A DNA stretch of 64,000 nt. It comes from Amoebophrya sp. A120 (lineage: Eukaryota; Sar; Dinophyceae; Syndiniales; Amoebophryaceae). Location: positions 3,635,341 to 3,699,340 of the forward strand of contig CAJINV010000009.1 in the NCBI GenBank assembly GCA_905178155.1. The letters run 5' to 3'. The notes beneath the pieces were generated by a model, which was not told the origin of the DNA, did no database searches, and saw only the letters and a list, made by a program, of their open reading frames with translations. Shown here one piece after another: positions 12,981-23,426 of the stretch (positions within the stretch are counted from its first letter, which is position 1; every line of letters starts with the position of its first letter). The position numbers were made by a program, and so were the translations under genes.

Positions 12981-15900
12981 ATGCCGGATCATAAACCTGC
13001 TGTTGGGCCAGGAGCGCCGCCCCTTTATCTCGGCGACCCATCTTCGACAGCAGGAGACCAAACGGTCACCAGCAAACCTGCCGCGCAGCAAAGCTTCGAC
13101 AGCACCGCGGCTCCCGACCATATGCTCCCGCAGTATCAAATGTAAAAATGTCTGGGTCTGGAAGATTCTGAGATTTGTCATGCATGTTTTGCATGATCCA
13201 GGATGTCTGTAATGCACGACCGCGCATCACAGATTTTGAGCTGGCTTCCTGATGCCTACTCCGCATGACAAACGCCCTCCCCGCGTAGCACAAACTAGAC
13301 TCCTCTTGCTGGTCATGCAATACAGATTTTTCTAGGGTCCAAAGTTAGCATCACAAGTTCCAATCTTCCAGACCCAGACATTTTTACATTTGATACGCAA
13401 CACCCCTCCGCGTTTCTCACCCGCGCCAACTCCTCGACGTCGCAGCAACTCGCCCAGCACCGGGATTTTTCCCTTATCAAATGCAAAAATGTCTGAGTCT
13501 GGAAACTTGTGATGCTGGTAGCGTATCATGAGGAGGCCACAAGTGCTCGCTCAGCATGACAAATTTCTGAGCTTCTAGGTGTTGCCTATTCTGCATGACA
13601 GGCTGCGTTCCTGCATGACAGAAAAATGGCGCTCTTGGGTAACGTGCGTGACAGATTTTAGAGTCATGCCAGACAAGCATGACAAACATGCCATCTTCCA
13701 GACCCAGAGATTTTTACATTTGATATCCCTGTTGATGCAGCAAAACAAGCTGTCGAAATTCGCGGTCATGGCCATCGTTTTTTTCAACGTTTCGGGCGGG
13801 CTATGAACTGCAAAAGCATCGTACTAGTATAAATCGCATGACAAATTTCCTCAGCATGAGAAATGAAATTTGTAATGCGGATTCAACTTGACAGAAAAAT
13901 TTGTATATTCATAAATGCGATTAGTATGAGTGCGATGCTTTTGCAGTGCATACGGGCCCTGGGGCAGCGAGGAAATTTTCAGCGACTACGGGCCTTTGGT
14001 AGGCATCATCGCCGTGCTAGTGGTTTCTGCCATCTGGAGCTACCCGCAGATCCTGATCACGAGCGAACTCTCCTCCGCTTTTCCGGTGAATGGGGGCTAC
14101 AGTCTGTGGGTCACGGAAGCCTTTGGACCCTTTTGGGGGACGATGGAAAGCTACTACAGCTGGGTAATATGACGCGCAAAAGTATCGTAGCTAAGTACAG
14201 GAGGCTGCATGAGAAATTTTGCTCCGAAGAAGCAAAAGAGTGAAACTTCTTTAATGCAGGGACGCAGGTAAAATTAAAAATTTTGTCATGCAGGACTGCA
14301 TTATTATGACTAGGACTACGATGCTTTTGCATAGGATTGACAAGCGGGGTCGTGGACAACGCAGTCTACCCGGTCTTGCTCTTCGACGGCGTGAAGCACT
14401 ACTATTCAGCACCAAAAACAACTTCTTCGCACGTTTCTTCAACATCATCTCCCGCCGCCGCGCCAGCATCTACAACTTCATCCCCGTCTACTACTTCGTT
14501 TTTCGGAACAACAGTAACGGACATTCCCAACATCAACGACTGGTCCGACGAAGCACAATACGCGTGCAAACTCGCCTTAGTTCTGCTCCTCGCCGTCCCA
14601 AATGTGATCTCCACCACGGGTATCCACAGTAAATTTTCCGTACACGTACAAGTGCGGCTTCCGCATGACAAACTTTTCCTTCAAACCTCTTCAGCATGAC
14701 ACGTTGCTTCTTCTAACGTGGTGAAATTTGTGATGCATTTTGTACATGTGCGGGAAATTTGTATTGCATAACGGGCACCGGTCAGTTTCTGCAGGTCCTC
14801 GGTGTTTTGCAGCTGTTGCCCTTTCTCGCGTTTCTCTTCATTACCCTGGTGTTTCACTGGGGCGAACTGGACTTCTCAGTGTTGCTCGAGTACAGGAGTA
14901 AGGAGGCGGCTAGTAGTGCTTTGTCAGGAACTTCTTCTTCTGCTCTGGACAGCACGATGTTGCATCCGGCAAGCCTACTGACCACACCGGGTCACGCGGT
15001 CCAGCAGGTCGTGACGCAGCTGCAACAACAGGAGCAGCAAAGCCAGGGTAGCAGCATGCTGTTCCCGCAGCAAATGTCCTCAAGCGCCAGTCCAGCTGCA
15101 GTACTTCAGGTAGTGCAAGGAGTGACCGAACTCCAGTCATCAGCATTCCTGACTTCTGCATCTGCGAGCCAGCTTCTAGGCGGGCAAGAAAAACGAGTAC
15201 CATTACAGATACAAACCACAGATCAACAACATGACGCATCTAGCTACACGTCCTTATCCTTCCTCACCTCCCTTTTCCCGTCCGATCTCGACATTTCTAT
15301 CTTCAGCCCCGAGGACGGGCTTCAGCCCGCGAGATTTACGGATTTTCTGTGCGTCATCTACTGGAATTTGTCGGGGTGGGACTGCTATCAACTGCAAATC
15401 TATCTGGGTCTGCGAGGATGCAACTTGTCATGCTAAGTTTGGACTCTACATAAAACCTGTATTGCACGAACAGCAAAAGAGATCCAGTTTTTGCCACGCG
15501 AAGGGGGTATTTCTCATGCGGTATGACCATCAGAAAGCTCTCGCAGAATGTGTGATGCTCGGGCATGCGTCACAGACTTCATGGGTCATGGAAAATATGC
15601 ATGACAAACTTGGTCCTTTTCCAGATCCAGACGTATTTGCAATGCATAACTGCGTCAGCACGATCGCCGGGGAAATGTACAAGCCGGAGAAGAACTTGAA
15701 GCCCGCGCTGTTGTACTCTCTCCTTCTAACGATCCTGCAGTACCTGGTCATTCTTTCCGTGGCCGCAAGCTGCAACATCCTACCGTGGCAGGACTGGAAG
15801 GACGGTTCGTTGCCGGAAATCGTCGAGGCGGCGTCGTCTTCCTTCGCAGCAGCGGATAATGATAACCAGTCTTCGTCCCGGTTGTTTTCGTCCCGCGCCT

Positions 15901-18257
15901 CGTGGATGGGTTTCTTCCTGCTTCTCGCTTCCTGCTTCGGCAATGCTGGGATGTTCACGGCCGAGTTGATGGAAGATAGCTACCAGCTGGAGGGTATCAA
16001 ACAAAAAAGTGCTAACCTTAACGGTTTTGGGGCATTGTTATGGCCATGTCAACTATCTCAACAAAAACGTTCTCAAGAATTTTTGGATAGCTACTTAAGA
16101 TGCCTATTGATGTAATTACTTTTTATGTGCTCCAGTAGCTAGCCTGAGCGCATGCATTAGATAGATCAGTGAAGTAGGTAGCTTCCTGGTCTCCCGATCT
16201 GTTGCCTCCCGGACTCTTCGAAGGTTGGTTTGACCTCACAGAGGGTACCTCTGAGGGGTACCTCTGAGGGTACCTCCAGAGGGGTCTCGAAATAGGTGTG
16301 AGAAAGTTTCCCTGAGCCCCCAGCACTTTTTTCGCCATACCATCGGGAATTAACAACGTACTCAGACCATAAAAAAATGCTTCACTTCCCTTCTTCCTCA
16401 GCCCTCCCAGAGGGTGGCCCCAGAGGGTCGCGCATGGGCTTCCGTGTTCATTAGTTGTCGGAGATCAAGTCCGGAAAGTAGCAGAGCGGCGGACCAGGAA
16501 GGTACCTACTTCACTGATCTATCTAATGCATGCGCTTCAAATAGCTAGTTTAATAGCTAAAAGCGCCTCTTTGTAAATAGTTAACTCATGCACCTAATCA
16601 AAAATTTTTGAGAATCTTTTTGTTGAGATAGTTGACATCGCCATAATTGTAATCACGCATGACAAATTTTCGCTATCATGCATGCTATCGAGTAGGCAAT
16701 ACAAATTTTGGACTCATTTGTCGTGCATTCCTGCATGCCAAATTTTGTTTAACGTTAACACTTTTTGGTGTGATAGAGGGACTCACCGCTGCCGATGTCA
16801 TTCCGAGGTGGATATGCACGGAAAATCTGTCCAGTTTGCGGGAAAATTGAAACTTGTATTGCTTGTCTTGCATTCCCGTAAAATCCGTCTTGCATCATGA
16901 CCGGCACAAGCGGAGGCTGAGGGGGCGCCTACTTTGTCATGCAATAACGCCGTTTGGTTTTCTTTTGTAACGCCGTTCCTATCTTCCTATGAGAAAAGGC
17001 TCTAAAAACAACTTGTGGCACTTGGCTGCACTTGAACAAAATGCCTCACTCATGATCCACGACTCAGCATTACAAGGCCGCTCCAGACCCCGAGACATTT
17101 TCATTGCATCTCGGACTAAGATGGACTACCGGCATCCGAAATTTGACACACCTGTCGTTGCGATGATCCCCTCCCTCGGGTTCTGCATTATCTGCATCTT
17201 TTTCGACTTCCAATCGATACTATGCATTGCAAAAGTATCGTACTCGTATATATGCATTAGCATTACAAATTCCCTCAGCATGAAAAGTAAGAATTTGTCA
17301 TGGGGATTTCGATTTACCTTAAGAAAGAAACTTGTAATGCATGACTGCAATAATTACAACTACGAAACGAATACGGTACTTTTGCACAGGATAGATACTC
17401 GCGATCGACAACTGCTTCGCTTCTCTCGCGGCGCTCCTGGAGATCCTTGCGTTCTACTCCTTGCGAAAAAACTATGGGAGTGTGAGGATTGATGAAATCG
17501 ACAAAGTTGAAATAATTTGTAATGCATAAAATCGACAACAGTTGGAAGCCCAATTTCTAGGTGGTGCATGACAAATTTCGGCACCGTCTAAATCCTGTCT
17601 GTGATGCTGTTTAGGGACAGAAGGCGTCTTTTGTCATGCTGCTTTAGCATCTCTGTCGCAGACCCCAAACAGGCTGACACGCGGCCTCACTTGCCATCCC
17701 GGCAAGACAGGCACTTCAGGCCTTGCATTTTATGCATGGCAACTTATTTCAACTTTGACGATTTCAAACCTGACGCTTCCATAAAAACCGACCGGAGATG
17801 GAACGGGGGGAAGCCAAGATTGAAAGCCCGTTTGCGCTTAGGCATTGCAAAAATTTCTGGGTCTGGAAACTTGTATATGCAAATCCGTGAACAATAAGTG
17901 CTCTGTAATGCGCCGCCAAGCATGACAATTTTTTTCGTGCTTCTGTGATGCGTATTTTGCATGGGAAACTACACTTTTGCATGACAGGCAAGAGGACCTC
18001 GTGGTGGCCACGCAATACAGAGTACAGAGTCACGCCAGACTAGCATGACAAATCTCGGAATCTTCCAGGCCCAGACACTTTTGCATTTGATAGCGTTGTT
18101 TGTGCTGATTCCGATCGCGTTTCTGTTCGGCTGTCTGGTGTTTGTGAAGTCACTGCTGAAGGGGGGAGGGACGTCTGTGGTCAATCTGTTCTTGCTGGTA
18201 GCGGGTTTTCCGTTGGCGAAACTACTCGCGACCAGGTTTGAAAGACTGTATCTCTAA
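12981..18257 (+). CDS. APC-superfamily permease, polyamine/amino-acid uptake type
   Basis: Twelve exons: 12981-13133, 13401-13474, 13731-13801, 13958-14167, 14341-14620, 14776-15385, 15654-15994, 16781-16812, 17116-17220, 17399-17472, 17789-17838 and 18098-18257. They total 719 codons plus stop. Family signatures in order: VMAIVFFNVSGGPWGSEE (TM1 with the unwound GG motif), SYPQILITSELSSAFPVNGG, VVDNAVYPVL, YWNLSGWDCVSTIAGEMYKP (TM6 region with the Glu typical of this family), and RHPKFDTPVVAM. This pattern is known for PUT/LAT-type transporters that import polyamines or amino acids with a proton at the plasma membrane; the substrate here is inferred only. A Pro/Gln-rich N-terminus and two long Ser/Thr/Gln-rich loops (about 14400-14510 and 14900-15240) are extra to the family. 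The frame stays open upstream of 12981, so the start is uncertain. All eleven introns are element insertions. Confidence 0.9.
13134..13395. mobile_element. introner-like element, family A
   Basis: TSD CGCAG/CGCAA. Joins DHMLPQ to HPSAFL. Both 30-bp arms are intact, so it is a good reference copy for family A. Confidence 0.92.
13475..13725. mobile_element. introner-like element, family A
   Basis: TSD TCCCT/TCCCT. Joins AQHRDFSL to LMQQNKL. It carries several GCATGACAAA copies in its internal half. Confidence 0.92.
13802..13952. mobile_element. introner-like element, family B
   Basis: TSD CGGGC/CGGGC. Joins FFNVSGG to PWGSEE, splitting the conserved TM1 motif of the permease. Confidence 0.92.
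14168..14340. mobile_element. introner-like element, family B (imprecise right end)
   Basis: Left end TATGACGCGCAAAAGTATCG, right arm ACTACGATGCTTTTGCATA followed by GGATTGA. No clear TSD (GGTAA against TGACA). Removing 173 nt joins YYSWV to TSGVVDN, which matches the family well. Confidence 0.75.
14621..14770. mobile_element. introner-like element, family G
   Basis: TSD ACGGG/ACGGG. Joins VISTTG to TGQFLQV. Arms TTTTCCGTACACGTAC and GTACATGTGCGGGAAA. Confidence 0.87.
15386..15648. mobile_element. introner-like element, family A
   Basis: TSD ACTGC/ACTGC. Joins NLSGWDC to VSTIAGE, inside the most conserved transporter motif, so the boundaries are well supported by homology. Confidence 0.92.
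15995..16775. mobile_element. family D element enlarged by a nested fold-back
   Basis: TSD GAGGG/GAGGG. D-type tips AAAAAGTGCTAACCTTAACG and TTAACGTTAACACTTTTTGG enclose 781 bp, against about 160 bp for other D copies. The extra DNA is a long imperfect inverted repeat, about 16035-16190 against 16490-16645. Joins SYQLEG to LTAADV. Confidence 0.88.
16035..16645. repeat. long imperfect inverted repeat (fold-back) nested in a D element
   Basis: Arm segments GCATGCATTAGATAGATCAG and CTGATCTATCTAATGCATGC pair exactly, and TCAACTATCTCAACAAAAA pairs with TTTTTGTTGAGATAGTTGA further out. The apex (about 16240-16285) has tandem GGTACCTCTGAGG units. Confidence 0.88.
16813..17110. mobile_element. introner-like element, diverged family A
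   Basis: Left tip TATGCACGGAAAATCTGTCC, right arm CCAGACCCCGAGACATTTTC. TSD GTGGA/TCGGA (two mismatches). Joins DVIPRW to TKMDYRHP, leaving a 32-nt exon at 16781-16812. Confidence 0.72.
17221..17393. mobile_element. introner-like element, family B
   Basis: TSD GATAC/GATAC. Joins FFDFQSI to LAIDNCF. Confidence 0.9.
17473..17783. mobile_element. introner-like element, family C
   Basis: TSD AAAAC/AAAAC. Joins FYSLRKN to RPEMERG. The left arm is diverged (TATGGGAGTGTGAGG), the right arm is intact. Confidence 0.87.
17839..18092. mobile_element. introner-like element, family A
   Basis: TSD GCGCT/GCGTT. Joins IESPFAL to FVLIPIA. The left tip is TAGGCATTGC instead of TATGCATTGC. Confidence 0.85.
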
Positions 18258-19521
18258 GGGCAGAAATAGGTATAGAGGCTTGTCGGCTTTTTTTTTGTGA
18301 ACAGGGCCACGTGGACGATGGCGTTGTCGTCTTGTTCCATCAAATGCGACAAAGCAAACCACGCAGAAAATATGTATTTATCAGGTGGAAATATTCCTAT
18401 TCCACCACGTGGGCGCTTCAGCTTTTTTTGCTCTGAAGGCTTTAGCTAAGTCGGTTCCACGCTCGCTCGTCGGTTATGGTTATCATGCAAGTGGGTCGTG
18501 TTCGTGCTGCTACGGCTACCGCTGAGTCGCAACATTGTATACTAGCTACGATCGGTTCTTGTTTGAATGCTCACAGTTCATCCTTCGTTCGCGAAAGTTT
18601 ACCTTGCGTTGTTTGTCGGTCTATATAGAAGCAAGAAGTTGGTGGACCTGATTGAATCGTCCTCGTCGGTTTCGTTCTTGTTCCGCTTGCCGGCGCGGTC
18701 ATGATGAAGTGTCGGTCCTGTCTGTATCCCTTTACTCACCCTGTGCCTGTCGTGGTCTTGTAAGTTCGGTATACCTAGTTCCAGTAGAAATAAATGAACG
18801 TAGACTAGAAGTTGTCTTCTGACTTTCGAATCGGTTTGCTGGTGCGTGCAATTTCGAGCTTTCGCTTCTGTCGTTTTCCTCATCGGATTCGTACATTTTG
18901 ACGTTTCGTTTCGTGCGATGCGCAACGTGCATGTGCAAGGTCTTGAACACCTACAACGGAGCAGGATATTGCGGTCACGTTCATGATGACGACCAGCATT
19001 TTGTATAAATATTTTCGCTTCGTTGATTATTTTCACAAGAAATTTAGAATTTAGATTTCCTGAATATCCTTACGGTCATCAAAAATCATCTTGAATTTGA
19101 GTTCAGAGCTGATTACCAGGGAAATGTTTTCTGTTGGTCGTTTTTCATATCTAGATCTAGATGTAGATTCCCATTGCGTATGAACATCATCAACTACAAG
19201 GAGGACCGAGGACCCCGAGGACTCTCATTCATCTCTCTGGTAACTCTAAGTCATTTTTCTAATTTTGATTTCATATAATTAAGTTTGAGTTTTATCATCC
19301 TGAAAAAGTTGTAAAATACATGATCATAAAGCCCATGCTCAATGAATATAAAACTCTTCTTCATCATCAAGGAATTGCTGCCATTGGCTCGCATTGTTGA
19401 GTGACACATATTAGGATATGCCACACTGGCGCCTGTGGTCTTTATCTTATGGCGGAGTCATGGTGGCTTTTCCTGAGCTTGTTCTTGGATGAAAATTTTA
19501 TTTTGGACGACATGTTCTTGA
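18258..19521. other. intergenic
   Basis: A/T-rich spacer with short poly-T runs. No introner elements and no convincing open frame. The longest minus-strand frame (18599-19036) is Lys/Arg-rich with no domain and is left out. Confidence 0.45.
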
Positions 19522-21928
19522 TTGCCTGACCCCGAGTCTGCAGTGTCGTCGAGGACCATAGGGCTGTTGAAAGAAACGTCGGCGAAAATGACCCGTAGCG
19601 GTGCGAGCGCAAAAAGTGAAAGGGAGGAAGAATGTAGCAGAGCAGACGAGGTGAAACTGAAAAGGAAGATGGCAGTTCAGTACTACCAATATTCCGGAAA
19701 AGCGTCTATGCGCGCAGCTTTGCTTTTGCAGTGTTGGCTAGCGGTAGAACAAACACCTGGATGGAAGTTGGAGATGAGCAACGGGAAGGTGGGAGTGCGA
19801 CCAGCAAGCGAAAGCAATCCGGGGCGGGTACATACTAATGATGGTGAAGGCATCGCGTCTAGTACAGATGAAATGGGTCGGGGCCGCTCACATCCACGGA
19901 CGCTTGCGGGAGGGCCGCCGGCAAGCGCCAAATGGGCTCGCTTCATGGATCTGATAGCTAAAGAGGATGATGGTGTTGGTGAGGATGACAATAAAATAAA
20001 GAAGTTTTGCGAAGATACTACAGATTGTCTCAAGAAGTTGGGCGGAAGCAAACAGGACGAGGACTGGGAGGAGAAAACGCGGCGTGAGTGCAGAACAGCG
20101 GACGAGAGGGATATTAGCAACACGGGCGCAGCGGATGACACAGTGCCTTCGAAGAGCCATGAAGACGGATTCGACGTCTACTTAGAGTGGAGAAACGAGC
20201 AAAATAAGATCATACGCGAAAAGCTTGGCAAGCCCGGCTATGTGGGTCAGGCGATCCTGCAAGACGCCCTGTCCTCGGACCCAAACGCTCCGAAACGCTT
20301 AAACGAGATTCGGCAACGGGTAAGTGATCTTCTAGAGGAGAAATACGACGCCTACTACCAGAAAGTTGCAGAGCAACATAAACAAAGGAAACAAAATATC
20401 ACTACCAAAAATAAACTTGGTTAATAGGTGGTTGGAGGAAGACAACAACCGTATGATCGTTCCCCTGATGAAAAAGCACATGCAGAACGGAGAGCTGGTG
20501 GTACTCGGCGAGGATACTTATATTTCTCCCGTTCTAAGAGGGAAGCCTGCAAACTTGAAGATCCTTGACCACGGCACACTGACGATAGCAGTACAGCTGT
20601 CGAAGGAAGAGGCGGAAGCACTGAGGGGAACCTTGTCTGAAGTTGTGGATCAAGAGAAGAGCCTAAAGTGGGAAAGACAAATGCTTAAGTCGGCGCAAGC
20701 GCATGACAATCGCATTCCCGGAGGTTTTGTGGGAACGGGCCCAAGCGTAGCAGCTTTCCTAAAGTACCAACAATGGAAAAACGCGCAGAACCAATTAATA
20801 GAGGAAAAGATGAAAGTCCTGCGGGTGGTGGAGCCCGCGATGATGAATGCCAATCCAAATGCTTCGTCAACAATACAAAGCGGTGGGATAGTAGGGCCGG
20901 GAGATCGCCTCGCGTTATCCGCCCAGCTTTTCATCCAAAACTCGCAACAGCGCAAGCTTGGCGAAAGTGGACGCAGCATGTTCGAAGCACACTACTTCGA
21001 CAAGGAAAAGTTCTGGACGAGGACAAAAAAAAAATTGGGCCGCTCGGAAGAGATCTTAGACGAGGTGGCCAAGTTAGAGATGCGTGACCCGACGCATATG
21101 GTGATCCCCCTTGGAATCGTCGGCGAGCTTGCCAATGGCCTGCGTGTCCTTCTCCATCCGACCTCCCTGGCACCGATATCGTTTTTGCATGACATCCATG
21201 GCGAACCGCCTCCCGGCGTGAGCCCCGAGGATGCCACGAAGCGACGGGCTTTAGAAAAAAAAGCTTGGGAGCGGTGGGGACCACAACTTGCCAAGGCGCT
21301 GAACAGCCCCAGCCGAAGCAAGGCATCTACCCAGACCGAAAATTCTTGGGACAAGAGTGTGCATGATGCGTTGCACTTGCACTCCATCTCGCACTCCTTG
21401 ACACCAAAAAAGGAGCCCACGTATGGCAGCTTCCGGGTTTACAGCAGCTGGAAAGCAATGCAAAAGAACGCCGCTCTTGCAGCCGGACTTGACGCCTCTG
21501 CCATAGAAAAATCTCCTGCTGCCGTGCGTCTGCTTCGTGAAATACCGGAGAAAGATCTGGCGTTGCTCCGGCCAAATGCGGACACGAACTGGCTCAACCT
21601 CAAGGAGGCGTGTAGGGATACGAAGGTAACCTGGGAACAGTTTCTCGGCGACAACAAACGTCAGTATCCAGGTCGAACCGGAGACAGTTTAGTCTGGCCA
21701 GAAGAAGACAACCGGCATACGCGTCTCCCCGATTTAGCCGAAGAAAAAGTCCAGGACGCCATGGCGACGTGGCAGATGTTGGACCCGGCCCCTATGATCA
21801 TCCCCACCGGGATCCTGGGCCAGCTGGCCAATGGTCTATTTGTGATCCTTGACCCCAACACGTTGGCGCCGAAAAAATATCTATTTCCCGGCGGGCAAAA
21901 GGAGGGCCGGCTTGGATTTGCTCCATAA
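19522..21928 (+). CDS. three-module repeat protein, intron-free, with one frame break
   Basis: An open frame from 19522 stops at 20424; the next frame (+1) is already open from about 20366 and runs to 21928. The break lies inside the first of three similar modules. Each module has an aromatic/Trp-Lys-Gln segment (YLEWRNEQNKII; FLKYQQWKNAQNQLI; VYSSWKAMQKNA) followed about 100-130 residues later by a hydrophobic segment (MIVPLMKKHMQNGELVVL; MVIPLGIVGELANGLRVLL; MIIPTGILGQLANGLFVIL). Modules lie at roughly 20176-20555, 20752-21190 and 21420-21890. An internal ATG at 19708 gives MRAALLLQCWLAVEQ, which resembles a signal peptide, so the product may be secreted. No family is recognised. The break may be a sequencing indel, programmed frameshifting, a tiny intron or a decaying gene. 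No introner element is present. Confidence 0.6.
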
Positions 21929-22486
21929 GAAGCGAAAAAGCACTCGAACAAGAAAAGACGGCGCGCAGCTTCATTCGAGCTTTCATTGCCGGGGGCGGCA
22001 GGCCACTATAATTGGAATCGACTGGGCGCCGAAATCTGGCATGGTTTTGCATTTTTGCTTATTGGGGCGGCCCGCTGCCAGAAAAGGAGCCAGTCGCGTG
22101 CCGCGTCTTTGCCGGTTGCCCTTGTATTCTATTGTGGGCGCAGCTTGGATTAAAGCTAATAAAGCAGTGTTTGCAATGGGGCAGGGCGACGCCAACGTGG
22201 CAGCGGCTCTCGTGGGCCCCTTTTGTGTTGCGTCAAATCGAGGTGACGTGGTGGCCTTGTGGTTGCCCGTCTGTGTTCTTATGCAGGTGCCCTCTTAGTG
22301 TTAGTAGTAGTACTAGTAGCAGAGTATTCTGCGGGTTTTGTAGCTCAGTGTTTCTCAGTATTGCTGCTGCATTAAAATGAAGAATAGATGTGTTAGAGGC
22401 TTGCTCGTGCTCTGTCGTCTTTTTGACGTTTCCATAATCGCGAGCCTTTTGGCAGTAGCGCATTCATTCAGACACAGACCTCCCTC
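21929..22486. other. intergenic
   Basis: No gene, element or RNA seen. Open frames here are continuations in wrong frames of the gene ending at 21928. Confidence 0.4.
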
Positions 22487-23047
22487 ATGGCGAATCTAAC
22501 GCAGAGCACCACGACCGCCACCGACGACGTACTCCGGAGCCTACCGGGGGTACCGTGGCGGACCACCCGCGCCGGTAGCGCAAGCGATGGAGCCGACCTG
22601 GATCTCGGTGGGGGAGGGGGTGGCGGTTTCGGGGGATCATCTGTTCCTCGCAGTGCTCAACACCAGGACGACGGCCGCAGGGCTCCCGCCTGGTCTTTTC
22701 CGAAGATGCCTGGAGAACGCGGACACCAGACGCCCAGCACCTACGCTAGCAAAGTTGCTTTTGAGTCGGCTCCAAAACTACCCCTGAGCCCGCGTCGTTC
22801 TAGGGCATATAGACCGATGGGCCCTCACGTGATTGATGACGCACCAGGAGCAGGCGTAGATGTATGCAAACAGAGGCACAGTAAGGGTGTTGCTAGCCAG
22901 ATATTGCTTGACCTCTCCTGTAGTTGGGCTCATGCAAATACAGGGTTGAAGAATGAGGATGAGCATTATATACTTATGAGGTGGGAGCGGGCTTCTTGCG
23001 ACCACTCCAATTGCGCTACGGAGGCAGGGCAGCTGCGCGATGGTTAG
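22487..23047 (+). CDS. hypothetical protein, Gly-rich
   Basis: A 186-codon open frame from ATG 22487 (MANLTQSTTTATDDVLRSL) with a poly-Gly stretch at about residues 45-52 and no domain. Codon use is moderately GC3-biased for the first two thirds, then less so, so the true 3' end may be earlier or spliced. No introner elements. It could be spurious. Confidence 0.4.
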   Translation: MANLTQSTTTATDDVLRSLPGVPWRTTRAGSASDGADLDLGGGGGGGFGGSSVPRSAQHQDDGRRAPAWSFPKMPGERGHQTPSTYASKVAFESAPKLPLSPRRSRAYRPMGPHVIDDAPGAGVDVCKQRHSKGVASQILLDLSCSWAHANTGLKNEDEHYILMRWERASCDHSNCATEAGQLRDG

Positions 23048-23426
23048 TAGCAGCGCCACCTTCTGTTAGTTTGAATGAAAGAAAGAGATGCAACTAAGCA
23101 CGACGATATGTCGAACCAGTCGGACATCTGTTCATGCTGTCTGCACTGCAGTTTTCCAACACGTGCGGGCAGGGGTTTGGGTTTGCACTGAATTTATTTT
23201 CAAAAGCGCCTTATATTATGTATGCAATTGCATTTGCAAGTTGTGCACTTATTTATATTTTACGCGGTTTAGTTCCGCTTCTCCTGTAGCGCTTCCCCTT
23301 CGGTAGTATGGTGACCGCTCTCCGCACACGCGATTATCTATCAGCCTAACGACTCGGGGGGAAAGGGCGTCACTAGGTTCGCTGCCTCAAAACAACTAAC
23401 TTGGCTTTGATAAGTGAGACGAAGGT
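23048..23426. other. intergenic
   Basis: Short spacer; nothing identifiable. Confidence 0.4.

Noticed and set aside
13134-18097. CRISPR-like array: evenly spaced repeats of the family A and B arms
   Set aside because: The repeats are inverted pairs inside introns of one eukaryotic gene, spacings follow exons, and no cas genes exist.
21849-22298. 149-codon frame overlapping the end of the repeat protein
   Set aside because: Its first part lies out of frame over the conserved third module, and the rest has no protein-like features.
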